Shown: positions 36,301 to 46,340 of the stretch, in pieces
Position numbering within the stretch: the stretch's first letter is position 1
Layout of the letters: the number at the start of each line of letters is the position of its first letter
Made by a program: the position numbers and the translations under genes
Assembly (NCBI RefSeq): GCF_029227915.1
Contig: NC_079875.1
Span: 12,583,001 to 12,647,000, forward strand
Length of the DNA stretch: 64,000 bases
Direction: 5' to 3'
Source: Hydractinia symbiolongicarpus
Taxonomy: Eukaryota > Cnidaria > Hydrozoa > Anthoathecata > Hydractiniidae
Notes under the pieces: model-generated
Database searches by the model: none
Told to the model about the DNA's origin: nothing
The model's input: the letters and a program-made list of their open reading frames with translations, nothing else

Positions 36301-36375
36301 GACGAAAAGGTGGAGGATTGGTATCGGTCCAGAATGAAATCGCGTGATTCGTATCGAAGAAGCACTGAACATTAG
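30329..36375 (+). CDS. CCPG1-like single-pass ER membrane protein, putative ER-phagy receptor
   Basis: Exons 30329-30376, 31798-32245, 32852-33316 and 33536-36375 join in frame to 1266 residues. The N-terminal region is acidic and carries DDFEVV (an LIR-like F-x-x-V) near residue 26 and two copies of SDIEVL, matching the SDIxxL type of FIP200-binding motif of CCPG1. Near the membrane, four or five short repeats of the form DLGIKxLF precede one hydrophobic helix, about residues 301-320 (STLVIVFCLCVATGVCVG). The C-terminal side, predicted lumenal, holds heptad-rich coiled coils (about 360-480 and 820-1010), two tandem cysteine modules (about 602-694 and 708-792) and a basic Pro-rich tail with repeated WY motifs (about 1123 and 1204-1255). 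CCPG1 (known) links ER to autophagosomes during ER stress. The order of parts supports homology, but similarity outside motifs is weak and the cysteine modules were not recognised. A generic coiled-coil membrane protein is the alternative. Confidence 0.7.
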
Positions 36376-38902
36376 AGACTGTGAAAGGGACAAGAGGATT
36401 ATGGGAGAATAATTTGTAGTAACTATAGTATATTGAATTAATATTCATGTTATATTTCTTATTTTTTTCCGTCTTGATCGCATCGTCACCCCTTCGTGTA
36501 CGTTTTTGGGTTTATTTTTTTCTGATTTGAACGTGGTAAATTTTAAGTCTGTGTGGATATGAAAATGTATAGAATCATCGTATGTTCTTATACTTTTTAG
36601 GGGGAAAAGTTTAGATTAAAATACACGAGGAAAAAAATCAGAAATAACTTGAATGGTAACTTCTTCTCAATAAATTTAAGGGACTAGAAAAAGAAATATT
36701 AGTACTAGTAGAAAAGTCTTTTACAGGTGATTGGTGTAAAAAAATAACACGAAATATGTTAAGCATTTTATTAATTTCTCTTATTGTTTATATATATTTG
36801 TAATTGTTATTTATGTAGCCAGTACTTAATGTATATTATTCCGGATTTTCAGGAGATTTATTTATGCACTAAGGAAGTCATGTCTTTATGAAGTCAGTAG
36901 GTAATCACACCGCCTCTTTTTCTCACAAAAACCAAGTCTTATGTTGGATAGTCCTTTTTCTAACAAGCCTTTTAATCTAATTTATTTGATATAAACACTA
37001 TGTTAATATTAAGAAACAAGTAAATATGTACGATAAAATGTTTGATAAAAATTAAAAAAGGATTTTATAGTAATTGTCGTTTTTAATGTTTCTTGTCTCT
37101 AATGGAGGCAATGTAAAGGGAGCGCATTTCAGGTATCAACAAATTCTAAAAGTTTAAATTTTTAATAAACAAAGACTTTCTCTCAATATGCGTTTTCTGC
37201 AACAAAAGACATCACGAATCAGCAACAGAGACACCTTGTTAAAAAAAGTTGAAAAAATAGAAAAAAAGAAAATTGTTTTGATTTTGTTCGAGCCATTCGA
37301 GTAATTCGAGCCATTCATTAAAACTTTATACTCACTTTGTAGCAGCGTTTAGGACATCGAACTTAAGTCTCGGTCCCTTTGTGGTCCGCGTAAGGTATTT
37401 TCCTTTCTTTATTTTACCTAAATAAAATTTCGTTAATATGTAATGCTGTGGCTTTCAAAACAAATTGTTCTTTTCTTATTTCGTTTTTGAGTAAGTCATC
37501 ACTCGCTAACATTGAACGTAGCTACTCATATAAAGTGCAGTGCCATTTTTCATTTTCTACTGCTTTAGTTTGGCCTAATTAAATGGTCCAATGAAGTGCT
37601 AAAGAAGATTTGGAAACCAGAATTTGGTTTAAATCACTCTAACAGTCCTTTAAAGGGAGGAAATAAGTTTCGTATAGAGACAAATTTTATTTCAATCCAC
37701 GCCAAATTGAAAAAAAAAAAAAAAAATCGCTAAAATTGATAAGCCACACCTATTTCAACATACCTCTAAATAAATCTAAATTTTTCCTTAAGGTTTTAAA
37801 GAAAACCTGAGATATAATTATATAATTTTAATTCAAAACTTTCACTCGTGTTAATAAGAATCAGTTGAACAAAGTATAACTTGTCGTTAAATATTATTGT
37901 GGAATCTCTATATCTCCACTAATCTCGAACTTCTCTCTATCTCGAACTTAAGTCTCGGTCCCTTTGTGGTCCGCGTAAGGTATTTTCCTTTCTTTATCTC
38001 GAACTTTATTTATCTCGAACAAATTTTTTAGTCTCCTGCGAGTTCAAGACAGCGAGATTCCGCTGTAATTTCAATATAATTTGTACAATTTTGGGGAAAT
38101 TTCACATGTGTCAGTAAAGCTTGCTCTTGTCATGTGATTATGAGGTGTATAAATAAAATTCAAAAGTAATCCTTTTTTAATTTCAAAAGCCTCTGAAATT
38201 TTGTGTTGGCTACTATTTTTTTGTATAAACATGTTTTTAAATTAATAATCAAAACTTCAATTAACTTTAATTTAATTTATTTTTCTCTTTTTTCACATTA
38301 TTTCATGCATAATGAGTGACTTAGCAGTTTGACTGAACCGAATTTTTTTCGTGAGTAAACAATTTTAAGCTTTTTGTGGAGAATTAAATTCGTGAATCTT
38401 ACCCAGAGAAAAAACAAGTGAAGAAAAACGAAAATATCTTGCCGTTTTTAAATACAGATTAATCTAATAATAAATTAAGTTATATATTCGCAAATTTATC
38501 TTTTTAGTAATTCTCACGCAGACAAATTTTGCGAAATGTAATCAAGTGGTATATTTATGTTGACATAACATTAGTATAAAAATACAGATGTGGAATACTT
38601 TAAATAAAATTGTTTTATGTCAAAATTCGACACACAGGAAACAAAATATTTTTATAAGTTTATTTTTTTTGCAGTCACGCAATTCCTATGCTGAAACCCA
38701 GGTTTTAAGAAAACCGGGTTGAGCGTAGGGATTTTAAGATTTAAACCTCCTTCCTTGGGTAAAAACGCATCCTCTGCGTAAGTAACTTTTCCATAATAAC
38801 CATGATTGACAAAATATATGGAGGGGGGCGTGTTCCAGGGAGCGTTACGGGGTCCGTAGGCGGTAACGGCCCTCCGTCTACAACATTATACGCTGTAAGC
38901 CT
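36376..38902. other. Intergenic region with repeats, no gene
   Basis: No coding frame of note. It contains a perfect 56-nt direct repeat (37357-37412 and 37942-37997), a poly-A run near 37710 and a TCTCGAAC-rich segment at 37905-38065. Confidence 0.55.
37905..38065. mobile_element. Possible short terminal-inverted-repeat element
   Basis: The segment opens with GTGGAATCTC and closes with GAGATTCCGCTG, whose reverse complement is CAGCGGAATCTC. Between them, TATCTCGAAC words are repeated. This resembles small DNA-transposon derivatives, but no target duplication could be settled. Confidence 0.4.
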
Positions 38903-40174
38903 TTAGTCCTCTTCCAAATGTAAAGATTCACCATTGTAATTCTCATTTTCGCACACAATCTTGCTTTCACTTGATCTGTTAACTTCTAACTCTGTATTTT
39001 CGTATTCAGAACCTTCCAAACATTCGTTCGCATCCTTGTGTTCATCTACTATGTAAATCTCTGTTTTGTTCGTTTGTCGCTTGTTATCATTAGCCTCGTC
39101 TATAGTGAAACATTCGTCCGTTGTTTTATCTTCGGCAAAAGTTTCGGTAATTTCTTCACTTTCGCTGCTAATATGACACATACTGCTCGTTTCACATCCG
39201 CGAAAAAAGTTATTTTGGAAATTATCGATGTCTAAATTCTCCTTACCGCTTTTCTTATCAGCTGCGGTGTCTAATAGCAAAACGCCATCTGCGAAATCTA
39301 TTAAACTCGTTAGGTCCATCATATTTTCACTCAATGATAGGGAGAGTGAAGATGATCTTGATATACTTTCTGTTAATCCTTTTTTATCCTCTTCTGCATT
39401 GAAACTACTCGAAGCCGTTTGCTTCGTACCATTATCTTTCGTTGGAACATCTACACTCAGTTTCTTTTTATATTTTTTTGAACTCAATATCTTGCGAAAA
39501 AATCCGATAATTAATCCTCCGGATTGAGTTGGGCTATCTCTGGAAATCTCATTTTTTGAACACTGAGCTTTAGAACTCTCTTGATTTTCTTCCAGACTTT
39601 CAATTTTATTATCGAGTCTAAAACATAACTCATGTGATTCAGTAATGGCCGGTGATTGGTTAGATTTGATAAATACGTCATCTTCAGTCATTGTTTCGTC
39701 TTTTAGAATGTCATTACTAATTTTGTGGTTTTTACTGTTTCTTTCTCCAGCTTCGTTTGATGATACTTTATATTCTTCTGCATGTTTAAAGTCGTTGTCG
39801 TCTCTTTTGCAGTCGCTACTCCCACCAAATTTATCTTCCCTTGCTGTGTTACTTTCGGTCATTTCGCCCCGAGGCACATCTGTTATTTCTTGTTCCTCTA
39901 AGTTCTGCCTCTTGTGACTTTTAAAACTGAAAAGACACTGTAAAAATGTTTGTTTTTCATCTTTTGTTAACTCTTCACTCTCAATTTCTTCATTATTTAT
40001 CAAATCCTGCTTCTTATCATAACTATTTGGCTTTAAAAAGTTTCTCAATTTCCAACCAAAAGATATTTTCTTTCCAAAGATTTTCATCTTGTTTTCTTGT
40101 AGTAAATTCGAAGTTTTATTTCTCCCGCTTCGTTTTCGTCTCACTTCACTTGTTTTTAAATTCAACTGATCCAT
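38903..40174 (-). CDS. Unrecognised acidic, low-complexity protein
   Basis: From the first ATG (40174) the frame codes 423 residues, ending at a TAA at 38903-38905. The frame extends upstream by 16 more codons to a non-ATG triplet preceded by an acceptor-like CAG at 40223-40225, so a short 5' exon is possible. The protein is rich in Glu, Asp, Lys, Ser and Asn and predicted to be mostly disordered. Two short hydrophobic/basic patches stand out: MKIFGKKISFGWKLRNFLKP near the N-terminus and GLIIGFFRKILSSKKYKKKL in the middle, each with aromatic and lysine residues like amphipathic helices. A third, MMDLTSLIDFADGVLLLD, is acidic. No signal peptide, membrane helix or known domain was recognised. 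The frame length in AT-rich DNA argues that it is real; the function is unknown. Confidence 0.6.
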   Translation of the reverse strand: MDQLNLKTSEVRRKRSGRNKTSNLLQENKMKIFGKKISFGWKLRNFLKPNSYDKKQDLINNEEIESEELTKDEKQTFLQCLFSFKSHKRQNLEEQEITDVPRGEMTESNTAREDKFGGSSDCKRDDNDFKHAEEYKVSSNEAGERNSKNHKISNDILKDETMTEDDVFIKSNQSPAITESHELCFRLDNKIESLEENQESSKAQCSKNEISRDSPTQSGGLIIGFFRKILSSKKYKKKLSVDVPTKDNGTKQTASSSFNAEEDKKGLTESISRSSSLSLSLSENMMDLTSLIDFADGVLLLDTAADKKSGKENLDIDNFQNNFFRGCETSSMCHISSESEEITETFAEDKTTDECFTIDEANDNKRQTNKTEIYIVDEHKDANECLEGSEYENTELEVNRSSESKIVCENENYNGESLHLEED

Positions 40175-41422
40175 TTCAAAAGCCTGTTCTTCTTTATTGT
40201 TGTTTTGAAATGTAATTTGCACCTGCGCTTGATATAACGTAAAACGTATAAGAAGATTTATTTAATTAATTTATTTACTTGTGTAAATTGCTACCAACGT
40301 GGTCTTTTGTAAACAAAGTGTTAACTATTTAAAATGCTTTGTTTTATATCACCACTTTATAAGTTTCACTTCTCATTTCTATGATGTCAAAAACAGCACT
40401 GATTCTTTCATGAAAACAGAAAATGAAACAAAACGTAATATGTTGGGAATAAATTCCCCTTTTTTTTAAAGTTGAAATCACTCTTCTAAAACTGCTATTA
40501 CAAACTATCGTTTTCTAAAATTACGCTCTCTTATAACGAAAATTTCCAAAATAGATCTATTATTCGTGCGTGATGAGTCATATTGCAATTGATAACTGAA
40601 TTGCCATCATGCTATTCGGTATTTTATTTATCTACTTGATTGTTGTAGTGATGGGTCGTTATTTTTTAATATGGTGTCATCCATTGAGGTTTCGCTAATG
40701 CACAGAAAGTGGTCGCGGTATTGTGAAACACATGATCTGAAATGAACACATTACGTTATTGTTTCATGTCAAGGACACATGACTATGTCAAATAAAATTT
40801 CATATCAAAAGCAACACCGATTTTATTAAAGCCCTAGAATCATCCCCGTCCCCAGGGTCTTGTGTCCCCTGAGCAGTTATTACGGAGTGGCCTATCAACT
40901 TCATCGATCAGGCAAATTGCCCCGAGAACGAGGTTGCCCTAGAAGGACTTAAAATAATACATTTTTTACAAATATCCTTTAATTTACGGAAAAATCATTT
41001 TTGTGCATTAATGTTTCGTGCGCCGCAGTACGACCTTTTGTCTCGCGTACAGACAGGCAGGCAACGGTTGTTATTATAAAGAAAATTTTATATAAAAAAA
41101 AGAATGAGTCTATACATGACTGTCAAAAAGATTAAAATGGTAGAACGACAATGCTGAAATTTTGCTTAATTTTATTTCTGTTCTGACTAAAAAGCACATC
41201 AAAACTTGTGGAAATAACTTTAATGTTAAAGAAACTTTTTGGCTTGCAAAAGATTGTAATGTATTGTATATGACAAGCTCAAAGAACAAAATAAAACATC
41301 AACTATAATAAAAACGATTTCCAGGATTAGCATAACATTAAACCTCAAAGACAAAATTTAAATTTTCAGTTTTTTATAAAGAAAAAAAAGTTTAGTGCGG
41401 CAGGCATATTACGGTGTTCTTT

Positions 41423-41505
41423 CATCCCATGTGCATCTACTGTCGACAGGTTAGACTGCAATTCTATCCCATGTGCGTCTAGTGTAGACAGGTTAGACTG
41501 TATAA
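41423..41505. repeat. Two-copy tandem repeat, about 39 bp
   Basis: The block ATCCCATGTGCATCTACTGT plus CGACAGGTTAGACTG is repeated next to itself with few changes (second copy ATCCCATGTGCGTCTAGTGT plus AGACAGGTTAGACTG). Confidence 0.8.
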
Positions 41506-41630
41506 TTACAGTAAGACGCAGATGAGTAATCTCAGAGAAAAAAGAAGTACCGCTACCTGTGAGAACGATGTGATAAGAAACCATCCTGAGCTGACCATTC
41601 AAATAAATAAGGAACAGATCTATAGCCAAA

Positions 41631-41686
41631 CTTGTTCCCAGGGCATTTTATAACGGCTCAAAGCACAAAGAAGCCCTGGGGACAAG
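41631..41686. mobile_element. Miniature palindromic element, 56 bp
   Basis: The arms CTTGTTCCCAGGGC and GCCCTGGGGACAAG are inverted repeats with one mismatch around a 28-bp centre. The same terminal word occurs alone elsewhere in the window, suggesting a family of short TIR elements. Confidence 0.65.
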
Positions 41687-43628
41687 GATTATCTATTAGA
41701 TCAGAAACTACAAGAGTTTCTAGGTTAATTAAAACTCCAATTAAAACATAAAAAGTAAAAACATCTGGAAAGTCCCTCGAGGTTGAAATCGCTATTAATG
41801 AAGGCTTTAAACGTTTTATGTGAAAACTCATCGTAAATGTTCCAGCATATCACAGGCATAAAATAGCCCTAGGAGCAATGACTTTGGCATACATGCTTAT
41901 AACCAACATCGATAATGGTTGTATTACCAGAAACAGTATTTAAAGTGCATTCTCCTTCACAGAGCTTTTAGCTTCGATAGCAAAAGAATCTAGCATCAAG
42001 AATGTTTTATAGGGTTCTTGCAAGAATCCAAAGTTTGTTTTGATCTGAAGTATAAATACAGCTTTTGCAACCAGGACATTTGTCAAACCTGTATTTACTA
42101 TTGGTAACCTAATGGGAGGGGGGCAAGCAACATCAAATTTATGGACATTTAATCATCCATTTTGGTTCATAGACCCCCCAAGTAACATTAATTGTCTTTT
42201 TGGCACCTTAAAAACAGTATAAAGGGGGTTAAGAGGGGGTTCTACTGAAGAAGTTTGTCGAGAATTTCCTAAAGTTTGCACGATTGTATTGGCTAAAAAA
42301 TAAACAGGGATTTCGAATACTCGCGAGTTAAGTTAAAAATTATGCTGACAACATGGAGTTTTTCGTATAAGACAGAACGTGGACTGTTTCATGGTTATGC
42401 CCATGGTCTGATTGAACACTACGTTAACGATGTAACATCAAACGATACAAAAACATTTGCGCAACCAGACTTTTTATTTGGTACTTAATTAATTTTCCTT
42501 GCGGTATCAATCCGCTTCGACTAAGAGATTGCAGGGTGTGAGAGCATGCTTGTGTTTTTATCCATGTGCTTCTGCGTAATTACAAGTGAAAGACAAAAGG
42601 TTTTTTGTTTACATCTCATATTACTTTTTTTCTTAACAATTTTATTTAATTAGGTAATATTTTGGTTCCTTCCTGTCACTTTTAAGTTAACTATTATTCT
42701 CTATCTCGAATCTTTCTTCTCTCGTATTAATGTGTTGGTCCCTGGACAGAGTGGGTCATAATATAGAATTATTTTTAGGATATCAAGACCAAAATGTAAG
42801 GTTTTTTAGAATTAACTTCGATGTCACCAAAACAGGAGTGAAACATAGATATTTCGACAAACTGCGTCTAAAATATATTTTCGAAAAGAAAATTAAGCAA
42901 TTAGCACGTGTAAGTGTTTAATTGTTCCTTTGTTTAATAATAATTTAATAATGATAAAAAACGCTTCCCCCCTCATTGTTATTTTCTCCAAAATAATAGA
43001 CCTTTCCCGAATTTCCTAATTATGCCAAACTCATTTAAAGAGGTCGATACTAAAAATGATTCTTATCCCTATGTTCCTTAGCAAAAGGTAGAACAAATTA
43101 CCTAATTTCGTAAGTTTCTGTTCATTAAGTGCCTCAATTCCGAGCTGAAAGTTACGGTCAAACCCTTTTAATATAGCCGATCTTTCCAAGAATAGCCTTA
43201 TTTTCAAAACAAATATTTTCTTCAAATCTAAATAAAATCCAACCAGAAAAACTTCATTTTTGTCATGATAAATTATTATTTTATCTGATGTTCTTATTTG
43301 AAAAGCACAGAATCATTATAAAGTTATGGATGACGTCATAATTATTATGATTTATATATTTCAGAAAAGGTGTATTAAAAATGACCCCAAATTTTTGCAT
43401 TTATTGCAATTACAAAGGGAACTATTAGACACAAGAGAGAATTGCCTCAACTAAATCTCTGGGGAGAGCAAATTACATTAGTTCTACAAAAAAATTTTGC
43501 GCATGCATTTCTCGGACAAAATCCTTATCCCCGCGAAAAAAATTTGACACTTGTCTGACATAATAAAATCAAAATTCTATTTTTCTATTATTCTAATATA
43601 ATTCTATCTTTTATTGCTTTGAAGTCAT

Positions 43629-44573
43629 TTACATAGTATTCATAACATTTGTACCTGCTGCAATGCGTGTACGAGATCTTTTCCAACGCATATTTCTTAG
43701 TATAATCCTCTTGAATTCATTTCTTACATCTTCTTTCATTAGAATATAAACACAAGCATCAAAGATCGTGTTTGCAATTACCAAATAAGTTGAAAACAAA
43801 AGAAATTCTTTTGGTTGAATACTAAATAACATCAGAATATGATTAATTGGTAAGGTGACGAAAGTTAACGAATATGAAGAGACGATAAATAAGGTGATAC
43901 GGAATGCTTTCTTCTCTTTTCGTTTCAGCTTTAGCAAGCTCTTGCTGTCAGTTTGCAGAGTTGATTCTACGCCAATCTTTTGAATGTGATAAAGAATGTT
44001 AAAATACAAATATGTGTTCACGGATAAGATGAAAATTATACTTGATAAAATTGTAAAAATTACTATTCCTGTGTTTACCTTTTCATTGCTAAATAAGAAC
44101 TGAAAAATAAAGTTGCATATCGGTATGATCCATGTTAGACTGATCAAACCGTATTGCCGTTTTGAACTAAACACAGCTTCATATTCCAGACTATATTTGA
44201 TCAGTATATACTGGTTGATTGTGATGGAAACTATGTTTGACGAAACTGCTATCAATAATGTCGTAGAAAAATGTCGGAAAAAAGTTAATGCAGATCCACT
44301 GCTTGAAATGCTTTGTACACTTGTAAACAACAACAAACATGTTTGGTTTAATAACAAAGCCACAAGAAGGCTGAGTAAAAATGTATTACTATGATTCTGA
44401 AATATTTTTTTTCTTGCTTTGAAAAATACGTATAAAATGGCTAGTAATAACGTAATAGCTACACCTGATAGACAGACAATGCACACATCAAATTTGGCTA
44501 ACTGGTTATCTGAAAGCTTTGGTGACTCAAATGGTACATGCAATTCAGATGAGTTGGTCCTCACTATCTGCAT
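43629..44573 (-). CDS. Intronless class-A-like G-protein-coupled receptor lacking DRY
   Basis: The frame starts at ATG 44573 and codes 314 residues with seven hydrophobic segments: about residues 30-52, 64-86, 100-126, 140-160, 168-192, 225-248 and 258-282. An N-terminal NSS sequon suggests an extracellular N-terminus. Helix 3 ends in INQYILIKYSLEY, where class A receptors have DRYxxIxxPLxY, so Asp and Arg of DRY are Asn and Gln. Helix 7 reads FDACVYILM in place of NPxxY, followed by a short basic helix 8 (KEDVRNEFKRI). The loop before helix 6 is Lys-rich (LKLKRKEKKAFRI). Topology and helix 3/7 landmarks support a rhodopsin-family origin, perhaps a lineage-expanded orphan receptor. Ligand and coupling are unknown. 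An acceptor-like AG lies 29 nt upstream (44604-44603). Confidence 0.8.
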   Translation of the reverse strand: MQIVRTNSSELHVPFESPKLSDNQLAKFDVCIVCLSGVAITLLLAILYVFFKARKKIFQNHSNTFLLSLLVALLLNQTCLLLFTSVQSISSSGSALTFFRHFSTTLLIAVSSNIVSITINQYILIKYSLEYEAVFSSKRQYGLISLTWIIPICNFIFQFLFSNEKVNTGIVIFTILSSIIFILSVNTYLYFNILYHIQKIGVESTLQTDSKSLLKLKRKEKKAFRITLFIVSSYSLTFVTLPINHILMLFSIQPKEFLLFSTYLVIANTIFDACVYILMKEDVRNEFKRIILRNMRWKRSRTRIAAGTNVMNTM

Positions 44574-45382
44574 AATGTTGCTTTACTATGGATAAAGTTT
44601 ACCTGAAAAAGTTTCCCCTTTGGAAGTTTACATCTATGAAATTGTATTTTGAGAAGCATCTCATTGTTTATTTAGGCTTTTGTTTATTTTTTTTATTATT
44701 TTTAGTATTGTTGTACTTATTTTTACTGTTCAGCTGCTCATGTTAAACTTATTACGTGTATAAAAAACATTGAAAGCTTTCTAATATGATTAATAATAAT
44801 CTACACTTTACCCCATGAAATTTATAGCTACAAATCACAAAAAATACGTTTTTCACTTACTAATTGTTACGATTCTTATTTAAAACAGGAAAAGGATGTG
44901 GTTACAAAAACAAATTTGATAAGCGTTTTTCCCTTCCTTTTATTTTGTTTCGCAATAAAATTGGAACAGAAATTAAAGCGTTTAACAACAGGCTTCGTAA
45001 TATTAAAAATGTGTGAGTGTGGTACATAGTTTTTTTATACTCCCTTGCTTGATATCTGACATATTTTTACAGCAGGAATGTTTCGGCCAACTTAAAAAAC
45101 CCCGGGATCCTAATATAACACTAGATTCCAGAGGTCAAATCCTTTCTTTTTTTTCGTATCTAAGAAAACCATTCTAAGAAAACCATTTTTTACTGGAATG
45201 TCCTAACAATAATTCTATTTTGCGACAAATTACATTTGACCTCTGGCAGTAGATACTTTCTAATACGATTGAGGTACAGATTACTGTGAAGATGCATCAT
45301 CAGGAGCACCCATAAGTACAATTATAACATAATTATATTATAATTGCAACACAAATAACAAAAAGAAGTAGTTCCTTATTTT

Positions 45383-45448
45383 CGACCCCAGAGCTCTTTG
45401 AGATAAACTCGAAAGTAGAGGTTTTAATCTCAAAGAGCTCTGGGGACG
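45383..45448. mobile_element. Miniature palindromic element, 66 bp
   Basis: The left arm CGACCCCAGAGCTCTTTGAG (45383 on) and right arm CTCAAAGAGCTCTGGGGACG (to 45448) form a 22-nt inverted repeat with one mismatch and a 22-nt loop. It is probably a miniature inverted-repeat element; a transcribed hairpin is a less likely reading. Confidence 0.7.
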
Positions 45449-46301
45449 AGAATGGTAGTTACCATTTCGCAATAGCAGAAAAGCTTGTTCTTCAAAGATG
45501 TGATTATTGTGTCAACTATTCAGCATTATCAAAAACTTTTACGTATTCCGGTGAGGAATGTACGTCAAAAAAATGATGCACAATGATGATAAAAAAAGTG
45601 GAGAATGTCTGTTCGGGGCCCTTTTTGGGGCTGGGGAGAAGGGGTTTCAGCGGAAATAAACCCTACGTCCTTTTTAACGGTCAGTAAAGTTATCCACGTC
45701 AAAATAAATATGGCAGCTCAGAGGCGGTGCTTGTAGGTACAACAAAGAAGATGTGATAACTTATTATATAGCTACCCATCCTAATGTGGTTAAGTACCAG
45801 AAGCCCAGGTTCTCTTTATAAATGCCTGTCCGTCATCGCAAAATATTGGAAAGTCACTTCTAACCCCAAGAAGTGTCTTTTTTTGCAGGTCGTATCCATG
45901 TTTTTATAGGTCGGCTATTATATATACCTAAAAAACTGCAGCGCAGAAACAGCAACAGAATGCAGTTTTTACTCGGTCTGTGATCTGTGGATGCGTAGGA
46001 TTTAACTTTATTTTTTAGTGTTGTTGTCCAGTAACGTTTAATCTAAAAAATGAGCCACAACAAAGAACGCAACGCAATGATAGCTACAATTTTGCCACTT
46101 TTTCCAAAACAACTTTAGTATTTGCTAGCTAGCTATCTAGCTACAATCGTGGACAAAAATATTGAGACTAAGGCAGTTTTTTACTTATTTTCCAAATATG
46201 GACAAAAGAGTGAATTAGTCAATACTCTGCAGCCGGCAGTCTGCAAAGTCGCTACTTTTGCACACACGCAGGCCAGGCAGAGAGTGTTTGCTAGACATAA
46301 T

Positions 46302-46340
46302 TCACGTCGGGGACCATGAAGGCCCCGAAATCGTGATTAA
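46302..46340. repeat. Short GC-rich hairpin
   Basis: TCACG-TCGGGG, a short loop, then CCCCGA-AA-TCGTGA can pair. It is unusually GC-rich for the region and may be the core of a short transposable element. Confidence 0.55.

Larger units (their letters stand above)
40223..43628. other. Intergenic region with mobile-element fragments, no gene
   Basis: No convincing exon. It contains degraded TIR motifs around 40833-40935 (CCCCGTCCCCAGGG; GAGAACGAGGTTGCC), a two-copy repeat (41423-41505) and a short palindrome (41631-41686). A 60-codon frame at 42730-42921 has no recognisable features. Confidence 0.5.

Noticed and set aside
40175-40222. Start of the orphan acidic protein at 40222
   Set aside because: The triplet is GTG; the first ATG is 40174, though the codons before it may belong to a spliced 5' exon.
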